Origin: Timaviella obliquedivisa GSE-PSE-MK23-08B
Lineage (GTDB): Bacteria; Cyanobacteriota; Cyanobacteriia; Elainellales; Elainellaceae
NCBI GenBank assembly: GCA_019358855.1
Contig: JAHHII010000006.1
Span: forward strand, 1 to 64,000
DNA: 64,000 bases
Direction of reading: 5' to 3'
Shown piece after piece: positions 14,308 to 23,423 of the stretch. Position numbers and translations under genes: made by a program. Positions within the stretch are counted from its first letter, which is position 1, and every line of letters starts with the position of its first letter. Below the pieces are notes generated by a model. It did no database searches and had not been told where the DNA came from. It worked only from the letters and a program-made list of their open reading frames with translations.

Positions 14308-14342
14308 GGATAAGTAGAATTCAAAAAAGCAATGAGGACTAA

Positions 14343-15113
14343 GTGATGATTGCCACAAGTTTTATTCAAATCAGCCAAGAGTCTGCACCTAAATTAGCTG
14401 ATTCCTTTGAGGAAGGACTATCGACTATCAATGATATCAATTTAGCCTTCGCAGAAGATATGACTTCTGATCAGCAAGACTGGTTTGATGCTGTAAGGCT
14501 GAATTTATCGAGGATTGTTGAAGTCCTTCGTTCGACTGGAACAGGAAATATTCCAGAGGGGGAAGAATGGAACACGGCAAGGCAATGGGCTGATATCTAT
14601 CTCGCTCTTTTCTTGCTTATCGATCGTGGTTTTCAATATATCAAACCAGTTCTTAAGAAAAAATTATCGCCTGGAGCGGCTCTCAGCCCTAACCTTCTGA
14701 TGGTCGAAATTATCAAAGGACATTCTCTATTCTGGGCAAATTGTTGCTGCGAGGGCAACTACACATTTTCGGTTGCTGCGACAAGGGACGCAATGCGAAA
14801 GCTCCGTAAGCTTGACTCCTTAGAAGCCCCCCAGCGGGAACGCGCGTACAAAAAAGTCAGTAAGTATGTGGGCGATCGTTTCGGCTCCGCCAACTTTGAG
14901 TTTTTTGCCCCTCATACTGTGTGCGTGATGATTTGCCGCCAGTCTGCGAAGAAGGATAAATCCTTAAAACCGTGGCTTGACCTTTATGACGGATTTATGG
15001 ATGTTAAATCTAAAAAATTAATCAACGATCTCAGGGAGGGTAAAGCTCAAGGCTTTGGCTTTCGAGCAGGGATACGGCTAACTTCGGCTCCGGGCGGTAG
15101 CTATAAACCTTGA
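14343..15113 (+). CDS. Hypothetical protein
   Basis: 256 residues, mostly helical, cytoplasmic by appearance. It contains CCCEGNYTFS (about residue 134) and a basic stretch around residues 150-170. No catalytic motif or family is recognised. It is flanked by the small RHH and zinc-finger genes, upstream of the primase, so a role in replication or its control is possible by position only. Confidence 0.5.
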   Translation: MMIATSFIQISQESAPKLADSFEEGLSTINDINLAFAEDMTSDQQDWFDAVRLNLSRIVEVLRSTGTGNIPEGEEWNTARQWADIYLALFLLIDRGFQYIKPVLKKKLSPGAALSPNLLMVEIIKGHSLFWANCCCEGNYTFSVAATRDAMRKLRKLDSLEAPQRERAYKKVSKYVGDRFGSANFEFFAPHTVCVMICRQSAKKDKSLKPWLDLYDGFMDVKSKKLINDLREGKAQGFGFRAGIRLTSAPGGSYKP

Positions 15114-15271
15114 ACCGAACTTAACAAAACTTCAAATCTACTTGAAAATTTGATTCTCATTTTTATCTGATTTCTAATGAGATCAGAATTCAAAAACGAA
15201 AACCGCCAACGCCGTCCCCCAAGACATAACGCTAACGGCTTTTCTTATCCACTTCATCATCAGCCCCAGTA

Positions 15272-15481
15272 ATGGGTCTGGCTCAAATTGCTATGAAAAT
15301 CATAACGCACCCAAAGCAGAAAAATCAAAGATTTGCTCTCATTAACTACCCCAAGTCTTGCTCCCAATGCCGATCGCGGCTAGTGGCTGAATACACGTTG
15401 CCGAGAAATCGATCGCACTGCGGTGGCGGTTTTTGCACCACTTGTGACAGATGGGTGGAGATCGGGGGGGTAGCACGATGA
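15272..15481 (+). CDS. Small zinc-ribbon protein
   Basis: 69 residues; an internal Met at residue 8 is an alternative start. Two metal-ligand pairs (CSQC, then HCGGGFCTTC) form a zinc ribbon. Its stop overlaps the primase start (ATGA at 15478-15481), so the two are translationally coupled. Likely a DNA- or primase-associated accessory protein; the partner role is inferred from the coupling. Confidence 0.6.
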   Translation: MGLAQIAMKIITHPKQKNQRFALINYPKSCSQCRSRLVAEYTLPRNRSHCGGGFCTTCDRWVEIGGVAR

Positions 15482-18195
15482 CACACCCGCTAGAACCACA
15501 CCTTGATAAATTTGAGCGAAGCTCCAAACCTGGAAAATTTAATTGCCCTGCTTGTGGAGGCAACAATTTGTCAGTCAACGCCACGACCTTTGCGCACGAG
15601 TGCTATGACAACGGCTGCACGGCTCGGCAAATCCTAGATGTGATTGCACCCCTCCAGCCGAACGATCGCCCGATGGTAAGTCGGCAGATCTTGAAGAAGG
15701 CAACGATTGAAGCTCCAATACCACAAGGTCTTTGCCTAGAAATTCCAAGGCTTGCTGATATTCCTAGCGATATCCCAAAGCCTTTTAAGCGCAAGGATCA
15801 TAAGCATGGAGAAGTGCTAATCACGCGCTACCCTTACTCAAACTCTCAACATGCCGAAAGGAAGCAGTGGGATGACGCAACAAAACCTAAAGGTTATGAC
15901 AAAGACTTCCACCCCTACCACCGAAAAGGCGATCAAGTTGTTTGTGGCAAGGGTACAGAGGCTTGGGGGGCTTACCGCCTTGAGGAAGCGATCGCAGCTT
16001 CCATAGCTTCAGGGAGCAAACTAATTCTGTCTCAAGAGGGCGAAACTTGTGTTGAGTTAGGGCGATCGCACTGCATTCCATCGTTTACCTTCCAAGGCGG
16101 CAGTTGGTCTGGGAGCGATGTCGCTGTCGTGGCGGCACGAATCAAGGCAGAGGGAATGGTCTGGGTTCATATTGAGGACAATGATGCTGCTGGGCAAACC
16201 AAGGCTCAAAAACTTAAAGAGAAATGCGCTGAAGCAAAAGTTCCTTTTATTGCGATCCCAATTACCTCTATCTGTCCCGAAGTTCCAGAGAAGGGAGATC
16301 TAAAGGAATGTCTTGAATTGGTAGATGTGGAAACGTTCGTTTCACTGCTTTCCAAAGCAATCCAAAGCGCGATCGCCATGCCTTCGCCCAATGCTAAGGC
16401 TGAGGTCGGCAGCGAACCGAGACAGGTAGGTGAGACGATCGCGCTACCTTCATTGAGTGCAGAGCCTTGTGATCCGTACCGTCTCACCGATGCGGCGGCA
16501 ACTCTCGATCACCACCTGAACATTCATTTGTTTAAGCAAGGAACAGGAGCCTACATTGTCATGGAGGGAGCTTTTTTCTGGTGGAATAACAATTTGGGTG
16601 TATGGGAAAATCAGCCCGACGACATAATTAGGCGGTTGGTTGCAGATGAGTCTAAGAAGGTCTACGCTTCACGGATTGTAAAAAACGGTGATGGCTTTGA
16701 GGAGCGAAAAACGTTTAAATATGCGACACATCGGAACGTTACTAGCGCGATCGGATACAACCGAGATCAGCTAGCGATTTCTAACTCTGAACGAACTTAC
16801 AATGAGTCGTTGATTAATTTTACAAACGGGGTTCTTGACGTTGGAACCGGGGAGTTTCGGGCAGAGCACCGAAGAAATGATTATCTGACTCATCAAATCC
16901 AATCCCAGTTCCAGCCTGGTTCTGAGTGCCCGGAAGCATTTTTAGAATTTGTTAAAACCTGCTATGGACTAGATCAACTCGACACTATTCAAGCAGTCGT
17001 TCGATATTACATTGACTTCACTTTGCCCTATGGCAAGTTCGTTCATTTGGCTGGAAAATCGGGGACGGGTAAAGGCGTTCTGCTGCGGTTCCTATCTGAT
17101 TTGCATGGCAGCTTTGCGAAAGGGTTGGGTGAGGATTTCGAGGCTGTATCCAAAGCCGAAACTCGTCACCAATACCTGACAGGCACACGAATAGGAGCAT
17201 TTCCCGATATCTCTTCAAGTATCGGCAAGCTTGGGGCATTTTACGAATTAGTAGACAATGGCTCCCTAACTGGTCGTCCACTGTTCTCGTCATCGGGTTA
17301 TCAAAAAAGGTGGAACGTTCGCTTTTTGACAGCAAGTACCCAAGAAATTCAATTTGAGGATTCTAGCCGGGGATGGGAGCGGCGATGCTTCCCGCTTCAA
17401 ACGCTCGATAGGCAAGGCGTTGAAAATCCCGATTTAGAGGCGGGTGTACAAGCCTGCATAGGCGAAGTAGTTTCTTGGGCGATGTCGATGGAGCGATCAC
17501 GGGTTCAAGAAATTTTGTGGCAAACTACGCCACAAACCCAGGAGCTTAGAGATGCACAGGCGATCGCGTCGGATTCGGTTGCCTCGTTCATCGATTTTTG
17601 CCTTGCTCCTGATAACCAAGGCGTTCCGATTTCCAAGGCAATTCTTTATCGCCAATATGCCGCTTACTGTGCGGCTACTGGACTAAAACCGAAGGGATAC
17701 ATGAGGTTCTGTACAGTTATGAAAGCGTCTCTAGGCAATCGCTTTGAGACTGGCAGGAGTAGCAGAATCGTAGACGGGAGCAAAGTAAATGTTCCAGCTT
17801 GCTTCTCAGGATTTAAGCCTATCAATAGGCTTTTTACCCCTCGCAATGCTGGCAGCACGATCGAAAATTCGGAATACGATTGTAATCTGAAGCATCTATC
17901 AGAAGGAGGCTTGGGGCTGTTCCGCGAGGCGATCGCCCCCACGGTCAAGGAGGTTGAGCCAGAACAGGCGCTTGCTACCGCAGAACAGCCGGAATCAATA
18001 AAATGGCAGCCTAAGATCGGGGATAAAGCATGGATCTGGCAATCTGAAATCAATGCTTGGCAAAAAGGGGAGATAACTGCTTTACCTGATCGATCCAACA
18101 ATCGCTGGATAGCCATGATCGAAAGCTCAGGAATCGAATGCAACGTTTACAATATTTCCCATTTATCTCGCTTTGAAACGGTAGCAACGGCATGA
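15478..18195 (+). CDS. Plasmid/phage primase-helicase (zinc finger, TOPRIM, D5-type SF3 helicase)
   Basis: 905 residues from ATG 15478. Domains in order: a CxxC...C...C zinc finger (FNCPACGGNNL, then HECYDNGC); a TOPRIM-like domain (LILSQEGETCVE with the acidic site, then HIEDNDAAGQTKA); a D5-N-like region (INFTNGVLDVGTGEF); an SF3-type motor with Walker A AGKSGTGKG (Lys532) and an RIGAFPDISSS region; and a C-terminal Tudor/SH3-like segment (PKIGDKAWIWQSEINAWQKG). It would prime and unwind the element's DNA and is the likely replication initiator. Coupled at both ends (ATGA overlaps) to the zinc-ribbon and excisionase-like genes. The C-terminal segment is an uncommon addition. Confidence 0.85.
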   Translation: MTHPLEPHLDKFERSSKPGKFNCPACGGNNLSVNATTFAHECYDNGCTARQILDVIAPLQPNDRPMVSRQILKKATIEAPIPQGLCLEIPRLADIPSDIPKPFKRKDHKHGEVLITRYPYSNSQHAERKQWDDATKPKGYDKDFHPYHRKGDQVVCGKGTEAWGAYRLEEAIAASIASGSKLILSQEGETCVELGRSHCIPSFTFQGGSWSGSDVAVVAARIKAEGMVWVHIEDNDAAGQTKAQKLKEKCAEAKVPFIAIPITSICPEVPEKGDLKECLELVDVETFVSLLSKAIQSAIAMPSPNAKAEVGSEPRQVGETIALPSLSAEPCDPYRLTDAAATLDHHLNIHLFKQGTGAYIVMEGAFFWWNNNLGVWENQPDDIIRRLVADESKKVYASRIVKNGDGFEERKTFKYATHRNVTSAIGYNRDQLAISNSERTYNESLINFTNGVLDVGTGEFRAEHRRNDYLTHQIQSQFQPGSECPEAFLEFVKTCYGLDQLDTIQAVVRYYIDFTLPYGKFVHLAGKSGTGKGVLLRFLSDLHGSFAKGLGEDFEAVSKAETRHQYLTGTRIGAFPDISSSIGKLGAFYELVDNGSLTGRPLFSSSGYQKRWNVRFLTASTQEIQFEDSSRGWERRCFPLQTLDRQGVENPDLEAGVQACIGEVVSWAMSMERSRVQEILWQTTPQTQELRDAQAIASDSVASFIDFCLAPDNQGVPISKAILYRQYAAYCAATGLKPKGYMRFCTVMKASLGNRFETGRSSRIVDGSKVNVPACFSGFKPINRLFTPRNAGSTIENSEYDCNLKHLSEGGLGLFREAIAPTVKEVEPEQALATAEQPESIKWQPKIGDKAWIWQSEINAWQKGEITALPDRSNNRWIAMIESSGIECNVYNISHLSRFETVATA

Positions 18196-18458
18196 TAAAT
18201 TCGGATTCTATTAAAAACCCTAGGACAACTGCTGAGACTAAGACCCAGAAGCAGTGGTTTTTCACGTCTGATGCTGCAATCGAGCTTGATTTGCCTGCCG
18301 AAAAACTGAGAGAGTTGTACAGAAATGGAATGTTTCAGATGGGCTTTCATATTCGAGATGTTTCTGCTCCAAAATCGAAGCGTCCAACTCTGCAATTTCA
18401 TGTGGAACGCTGTTCAAAGCAACTAGAAACCCCACCCGAAAAACGTAAGCAGTACTAG
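18192..18458 (+). CDS. Putative excisionase/recombination directionality factor
   Basis: 88 residues. A winged-helix-like DNA-binding segment (FFTSDAAIELDLPAEKLREL, then GMFQMGFHIRD) is flanked by basic tails. It starts within the primase stop (ATGA) and ends 2 bases before the integrase ATG. A small DNA-binding protein immediately before an integrase is usually the directionality factor that favours excision. Assignment rests on context and size. Confidence 0.55.
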   Translation: MINSDSIKNPRTTAETKTQKQWFFTSDAAIELDLPAEKLRELYRNGMFQMGFHIRDVSAPKSKRPTLQFHVERCSKQLETPPEKRKQY

Positions 18459-18460
18459 AA

Positions 18461-19561
18461 ATGACATTAGAAGAAGTTAATGCACGTCTCAAGGCGGCAA
18501 AAATTGGCATATCCATTGAATGTAGAGGCGATCGCCTGTCGCTCCGTGGCACGCTCCCACCTAAAATTAAACTGGGAGAGACGAAAACCAAGCAAAGAAC
18601 TATCCCTCTTAAGATTTACGCTAACCCCGCTGGGTTAAAACGGGCAGAGAAAGAAGCGCGGAAATTAGGGGGGCAACTAGGTTGTAAAGAGTTCAATTGG
18701 GACGATTGGGAAGATGAACCCGAACCTGATCAAGAAACGGTTTCAAGTTGGGTGGAACGCTTTGAGACAGATTATTTTAATAGGCGCTCACGCACTCCAA
18801 AATCAGAAACGACATGGCGTACAGATTACAGGCAACCGTTTAGCCAGTTGCCTTCTGATGCTTTGCTAACGGCTGAAACGTTGCGTCAGTCAATCCTTGA
18901 GACAGAACCCGACACACGCAACAGACAGCGGCGTTGTATGGCATTGGGGCTGTTAGCCAAGTTTGCGGGTCTAGAGCTAAATGCAACGGCTCTGAGAGGT
19001 GATTACTCACCGAAGCGCGTTAGTCCTCGTGACTTGCCCACCGATGCAGAGATCAGCCAGTGGCGCGATCGTATTCCTAACCTGCGCTGGCAGTATGCTT
19101 TCGGTCTGATGGCTTGCTATGGCTTACGCAACCATGAGCTATTCCACATTGACTTAGAGAAGCTGAAAACCAATCCAGTTCTAAGCCTGATTGATGATAA
19201 AGACGGCGGCGGAAAGACGGGCGCTAGGCGGGTATGGGCTTGCTATCCCGAATGGTGGGACAAGTGGCAGTTGTGGAACGTTGATCTATTGCCTCAAGTC
19301 ACTGGGAAAACCAACTCAGACTTAGGCAGTCGAGTAACCATAGCGTTAAAACGATATGGGTTTTACAAGCCCTACAACTTACGCCACGCTTGGGCAGTGA
19401 GAACGCTTGAGTTTGATATCCCTGTGGAACTAGCAGCGCAACAGATGGGACATAGCCTCAAAGTCCACGACGAGTCCTACCACGCTTGGATCTCAGACGA
19501 TGTGCATCAACGGGCATTTGATCGAGCTATGCAGCGTCCCGATCGCCCACTAGCGCCCTAA
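18461..19561 (+). CDS. Tyrosine integrase of the tRNA-Phe-integrated element
   Basis: 366 residues, a normal integrase length. An N-terminal arm-type DNA-binding region (LSLRGTLPPK, then QRTIPLKIYANPAG) and a SAM-like core-binding domain precede the catalytic domain. The catalytic residues are R in CYGLRNHELF, K in DGGGKTGARR, the box YNLRHAWAVR (Tyr replaces the usual first His), H in QQMGHSLK and the Tyr nucleophile in DESYHAWI. It is last in the primase-RDF-integrase operon. 128 bp downstream is a tRNA-Phe 3'-half copy (19690-19734), the expected attachment site. Confidence 0.85.
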   Translation: MTLEEVNARLKAAKIGISIECRGDRLSLRGTLPPKIKLGETKTKQRTIPLKIYANPAGLKRAEKEARKLGGQLGCKEFNWDDWEDEPEPDQETVSSWVERFETDYFNRRSRTPKSETTWRTDYRQPFSQLPSDALLTAETLRQSILETEPDTRNRQRRCMALGLLAKFAGLELNATALRGDYSPKRVSPRDLPTDAEISQWRDRIPNLRWQYAFGLMACYGLRNHELFHIDLEKLKTNPVLSLIDDKDGGGKTGARRVWACYPEWWDKWQLWNVDLLPQVTGKTNSDLGSRVTIALKRYGFYKPYNLRHAWAVRTLEFDIPVELAAQQMGHSLKVHDESYHAWISDDVHQRAFDRAMQRPDRPLAP

Positions 19562-19653
19562 ATTTGCACTAAATTAACCCGATTATTAAGCCTATTTCAA
19601 TGCAGTTTGGTACATTTGTTCATCAGTAAAAGGCTTGTTTTATAAGGGTTTTA

Positions 19654-19680
19654 GCCTGTATCGCCCTGGTACAGGCGTTT
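19654..19680 (+). terminator. Terminator after the integrase
   Basis: GCCTGTA (19654-19660) pairs perfectly with TACAGGC (19670-19676), followed by GTTTTA. It lies between the integrase stop and the attachment site. Confidence 0.6.
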
Positions 19681-19689
19681 TACTATGGT

Positions 19690-19734
19690 GGACTGAAAAT
19701 CCTCGTGTCCGGAGTTCAAGTCTCCGTCCTGGCA
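19690..19734 (+). other. Attachment half-site: 3' half of tRNA-Phe(GAA)
   Basis: The 45 bases contain a tRNA-Phe anticodon loop CTGAAAA, the 3' anticodon strand TCCTC, a perfect T-arm (CGGAG, TTCAAGT, CTCCG), the acceptor strand TCCTGGC and discriminator A. The matching 5' half (it would begin GCCAGGA) is absent upstream, and the 5' anticodon strand is already mismatched at 19689. This is the truncated copy left when an element integrates into a tRNA gene; the intact gene should lie at the other end, left of the window. Confidence 0.85.
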
Positions 19735-19785
19735 TTTAACCAAGGTAAGCAAAGACCCTAGTCGTAAGCGATTTGGGAATTTTTT

Positions 19786-19827
19786 CTTAACCAATCTACT
19801 CTTAAGCTTAACCAATCTACTCTTAAG
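19786..19827. repeat. Perfect 21-bp tandem duplication
   Basis: CTTAACCAATCTACTCTTAAG (21 bp) is present twice without a gap (19786-19806 and 19807-19827); each copy begins CTTAA and ends TTAAG. It lies 52 bp outside the attachment site in otherwise empty sequence. Confidence 0.7.
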
Positions 19828-20014
19828 GGCGATCGCTACTCTGATTTCTGCGCCATTCAAGCGTCAAAATGCAATGGTTTGATTCTAAGCTTACGGAGTA
19901 TGGGATTCAATTCAAACTAGAGAAGGCAACGATCGCCCTCACCAAACTATTTATGCTGACTGCTACTGAGCTAAAGTTAATCTGAATAGCCCCCCACTCA
20001 GAAGTCTACAGAAG

Positions 20015-20578
20015 ATGAACAACATTACTCATATCGGTTTAGCGCCTGAAAAAACGCCTTGGGCAATTCGCTGGCAGTCGATCGCCCAAAACCGCATCTG
20101 GCTCATGCTGTTGTTAGCCGCTGGTAGTGCTAGCAGTGTGGTTTATCCCCATCCGCCGCTGGTGGCATTTGGGGCGATTGCGGGAACGACTCTTACCCCT
20201 CAAAAAGCGCTGGGAGCCACAACGGTAATATGGCTAGTCAATCAAATTTTCGGCTATGGGTTACGTCAATATCCTCAAACCGTTGAATCTCTGGGTTGGG
20301 CGATCGCTATGGGCATCGGGGCGCTGCTGATTACTGGTTTTGCCTCACTCAGACCGCAGTTTAGTCAAGCCACGTTTAAAGGTCATTGTCTATGGGTGCT
20401 GGCGATCGCGGTGGCGGGATTTGTGATGTTTGAAGGAATTATCTTGTCATTGGGTTTTCTGCTCACAGGCAGCCATGTTTTCACCTGGGAGGTTTTAGGG
20501 AGTTTGTTCACCAAGGAAGTGATTTGGACTGTGGCTCTGACTGGTGTTTATGGTGCGATCGCCCGTCATAGCCGTTAG
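20015..20578 (+). CDS. Conserved polytopic membrane protein of unknown function
   Basis: 187 residues with five to six predicted membrane helices (for example IWLMLLLAAGSASSVV, LGWAIAMGIGALLITGF, CLWVLAIAVAGFVMF, VIWTVALTGVYGAIA). It is the first chromosomal gene after the attachment site. The size and helix pattern resemble substrate-binding membrane components of ECF transporters, but no diagnostic motif is seen, so it is left unnamed. It converges with the methyltransferase gene 26 bp away. Confidence 0.6.
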   Translation: MNNITHIGLAPEKTPWAIRWQSIAQNRIWLMLLLAAGSASSVVYPHPPLVAFGAIAGTTLTPQKALGATTVIWLVNQIFGYGLRQYPQTVESLGWAIAMGIGALLITGFASLRPQFSQATFKGHCLWVLAIAVAGFVMFEGIILSLGFLLTGSHVFTWEVLGSLFTKEVIWTVALTGVYGAIARHSR

Positions 20579-20603
20579 ATCACCGACTGTAACGGTGAGG
20601 TTC

Positions 20604-21587
20604 TTACGCGAGAGTTTTGTGGCGATCGGACTCTGTTGAGGGGGCAAGTGCGTTAGCCCGGACAGCGCGGAACATGCCAAAGCGACAAAGACCTGCACCA
20701 AAAGCTAGCCGCATCAAAAGAAGAGTTGGGACTTCTCGTAAAGACTTAATAAAACCGGAAAAGCCGAACTTTACTAATCCTGTAGGTCGAATAATTCCTT
20801 GCCAAATAGAATCAATCCAAGACGGCAGGGTTTGTGGAGTCCAGTCTGCCGTCGTCACCAAACCTTCAACGAATCCCGTTTTTGCCAAAAGTTCAGAAAA
20901 CCCTTCGATGCTAGAAAAAGCGGGATGCGACCACTGATCGAGCAGTTGCTGCATGACTGGGCGCTCCCAGAAATTAAGCGGAATTTGGCGATCGTCTCTC
21001 TGGTTCCAATCTGCCATGACCATAATGCCGCCGGGTTTGAGTACTCTCATCAATTCTTTAGCAAAAATGGCTTTATCTGGCATGTGAGGCCCCGCCTCAA
21101 TTGACCAAACCACATCGAAGCTGGCATCTGGAAAAGAGAGCGCCATTGCGTCATCGACCTGAAACTGCGCATTGAGTTCTGGGGGCGTTAACTGCTGGGC
21201 ACGACTCACCTGCTGAGGACTAATGGTCACGCCTGTGACTGCAAATCCGTAGTCCTCTGCCAAAATGCGGCTGCTCCCCCCGATGCCACAGCCCACATCC
21301 AAAACGGTGGCGTTACGGGGCAGTTGATCTAGCCCGCCCCAACGCACCATTTCATGAACAAAGTCAGCCTTTGCTGTTAAAAAATCTTTCGGTCGAGGTG
21401 GCGAACCATAGTGCCCCAAGTGGATGTGTTCACCCCAGTAAAATTCCAAAATACCGTCTTCTGTCCATTGGTCGTAGGAATTGGCAACGGAGTCAGAGGA
21501 TTGATAGCGGCGGGCAGTTGCTAAGTAAAGGACAATGCCGACCGTCGGTAGGGCAAGGAGCAACCCAAGGGTGAGAAATAGATTCAT
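20604..21587 (-). CDS. 2-methyl-6-phytyl-1,4-benzoquinol (MPBQ/MSBQ) methyltransferase
   Basis: 327 residues. An N-terminal membrane helix (LFLTLGLLLALPTVGIVLYL) is followed by a SAM-dependent methyltransferase with motif I VLDVGCGIGGSS and the segments SYDQWTEDGILEFYWGEHIH and PDASFDVVWSIEAGPHMPD. From memory these closely match Synechocystis Sll0418, which methylates the quinol ring in tocopherol synthesis. The pathway is typical of oxygenic phototrophs. The gene stands alone, convergent with the membrane protein gene. A gamma-tocopherol methyltransferase is the nearest alternative but lacks the same N-terminal block. Confidence 0.85.
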   Translation of the reverse strand: MNLFLTLGLLLALPTVGIVLYLATARRYQSSDSVANSYDQWTEDGILEFYWGEHIHLGHYGSPPRPKDFLTAKADFVHEMVRWGGLDQLPRNATVLDVGCGIGGSSRILAEDYGFAVTGVTISPQQVSRAQQLTPPELNAQFQVDDAMALSFPDASFDVVWSIEAGPHMPDKAIFAKELMRVLKPGGIMVMADWNQRDDRQIPLNFWERPVMQQLLDQWSHPAFSSIEGFSELLAKTGFVEGLVTTADWTPQTLPSWIDSIWQGIIRPTGLVKFGFSGFIKSLREVPTLLLMRLAFGAGLCRFGMFRAVRANALAPSTESDRHKTLA

Positions 21588-21893
21588 TCAGAGCGATTGT
21601 TGAAAGAGGGGCTTATTCAATATATCAAACTGCATGGATGACCTCGATCGCTTTCAAAAGAACCTTAAACCTAACATGGGTTCCGAGGTCACAGAAATAG
21701 GATAAGCGAGAAAAACAGGCTGAGAAAAAGTTACCGAGTATTAAGTGACATGAGTATTGATGTGGCATTCTGGAATTTTAGAGGCTTTAATTGGAGTACC
21801 TAAGAAGGGTTCAGGGCGCATGAGTCAGAAGTGGCATAGAGCTAATTGGAATTACTTCACCGCCTGGTGAGCCTTACTAGGAGCACTTTAAAC
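21588..21893. other. Intergenic region, no gene seen
   Basis: About 300 bases between divergent genes. The only structure noticed is an 8-bp inverted repeat TGACCTCG (21639-21646) and CGAGGTCA (21684-21691), 37 bases apart. Promoters for both neighbours are expected here, but no clear consensus was found. Confidence 0.4.
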
Positions 21894-23423
21894 ATGACAG
21901 AGAATCATTGGGTTCGCTGGAATGCCAGACCAGACTATGATCGCTGGCAAGGTATTTTAAGCACCTGCGCGATCGCTGGGAGTTGGCTGTATCTCAATCG
22001 CTCGGTGCTGGATTGGCTAGCACAGACCTTACAAGAAATTTCGGTATTTAATGGATTAATGCTAATAGCCGGAGGCTTACTCCTGCTGGGTTTAGGTATT
22101 TATTATCGCCAACAGATTCAATTTTCGGCACTGACCCTTCGGGCTTTACCATTGGCAATCATGCTGGGCTGCGGAATCGGGGCGATCGCTACTCGTTGGC
22201 TCATTGCCTTAGAACAATTGCCTGTTGTGCTATTTGTTTCAGGCACTTATGGCATGTTGGGCTTATTTCTTGCTCCTGTTACTTGGCGTAAAGGCTTACC
22301 TGTAGGCGTGGCGATCGCCTGTTTGTTTCCCTTTGGGGTGCAGTTTAGTACCGGGTTAGGTGCGCCAGCGCGGGTACTCACTGCCTATGTTGTGGAATTT
22401 GTTCTGAACCTCTGGCACGTACCCGCTATTTCTACCGAAGATATTATTTTGCTCGATACGGGCGTGGCATATGTTGATAGTCCTTGCAGCGGGCTGAAAA
22501 GTATGTGGACAGGAACGTTGTTTCTACTGGCTGCAACTTGGCTTGAGAATCGGGAAATGGGATTGCGTTGGCTTGTCGTCGGTGTGGCTAATTTAGGTTT
22601 TTTGGCGATCGCCAATACTGCTCGCATCATTACCCTCGTCGTTCTTACCCACGTTCTCCATCAGCCTGCTCTAGCTGAGATGCTCCATGTGCCTCTGGGG
22701 TTAATGGGTTTTGTGATCGCTAGTTTAACAACTTGGGGCTTGTTGCGCTGGGTTCCGCGGCAGCGAAGCATTACCGATTCCAAAAATGTTGATGCTGAGG
22801 AAAAGCAGTATCAGCAAAAGTCTCACTATTCTTCGCTTCAAGCCATGCTCATTCTCATGACCAGCCTTCTAGCACTGACGTTAATTCCTCACCCTCAACA
22901 AACCCCATCCTCCACAGTAGATTTGTCAAAACTTGAGTGGTCTACTTCAATCCAAACTCAGCCGATCGCGCTAAATCCTTACGAGCAAAAATTCTTTGCC
23001 AATTACCCAGGTGTCACCACTCAAAAACAACAGTTTAAATTCCAAAACTTAACGGGTTCTGTCGTATTGGTTGCCAGCCCCACGTGGCAAGCGCACCATG
23101 CACCGGAACTGTGCTTAACAGCGGTTGGATATCACATTGATCAAATGATAGGGAAAGCCTTAACGCCAGCCATAAGCGCACGCTGGTTAACCTTAAATGG
23201 CGGTCAGAAAACTTCAACTTACTGGTTTCAGTCTGCAACTCGAACCACTGATGATTTTTTTGTGAGGTTCTGGGGCGAGGTCTTTCGCAAAGATTCAACT
23301 TGGACACTGGTTTCTCTTGTATTTGACCAGTCTCACAGTGCCGATGAACCTTCAGTTCAGGCGTTTCTAACCCTAATACATCATGCATTGGCACAAATTC
23401 AACCCGTGGGAGAGCAATCATGA
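21894..23423 (+). CDS. Exosortase (XrtO-like) fused to an EpsI-type domain
   Basis: 509 residues from ATG 21894 (AGGAG 10 bases upstream); the frame is open to a TTG at 21846. About eight membrane helices form the exosortase core with catalytic Cys198 in DSPCSGLKS, Arg244 in NTARI and His253 in LTHVLH. These enzymes cleave and transfer C-terminal PEP-CTERM sorting signals at the cytoplasmic membrane. The C-terminal 150 residues form an EpsI/DUF3485-like soluble domain (TWQAHHAPELCLTAVGYHI). The next gene, coupled by ATGA, carries a PEP-CTERM tail and is the likely substrate. The XrtO label is from memory of cyanobacterial systems. Confidence 0.8.
   Translation: MTENHWVRWNARPDYDRWQGILSTCAIAGSWLYLNRSVLDWLAQTLQEISVFNGLMLIAGGLLLLGLGIYYRQQIQFSALTLRALPLAIMLGCGIGAIATRWLIALEQLPVVLFVSGTYGMLGLFLAPVTWRKGLPVGVAIACLFPFGVQFSTGLGAPARVLTAYVVEFVLNLWHVPAISTEDIILLDTGVAYVDSPCSGLKSMWTGTLFLLAATWLENREMGLRWLVVGVANLGFLAIANTARIITLVVLTHVLHQPALAEMLHVPLGLMGFVIASLTTWGLLRWVPRQRSITDSKNVDAEEKQYQQKSHYSSLQAMLILMTSLLALTLIPHPQQTPSSTVDLSKLEWSTSIQTQPIALNPYEQKFFANYPGVTTQKQQFKFQNLTGSVVLVASPTWQAHHAPELCLTAVGYHIDQMIGKALTPAISARWLTLNGGQKTSTYWFQSATRTTDDFFVRFWGEVFRKDSTWTLVSLVFDQSHSADEPSVQAFLTLIHHALAQIQPVGEQS

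Noticed and set aside
19620-19734. A complete tRNA-Phe gene
   Set aside because: Only the anticodon loop to the 3' end is present; the acceptor 5' strand, D-arm and one anticodon base pair are missing, so it is treated as an attachment half-site.
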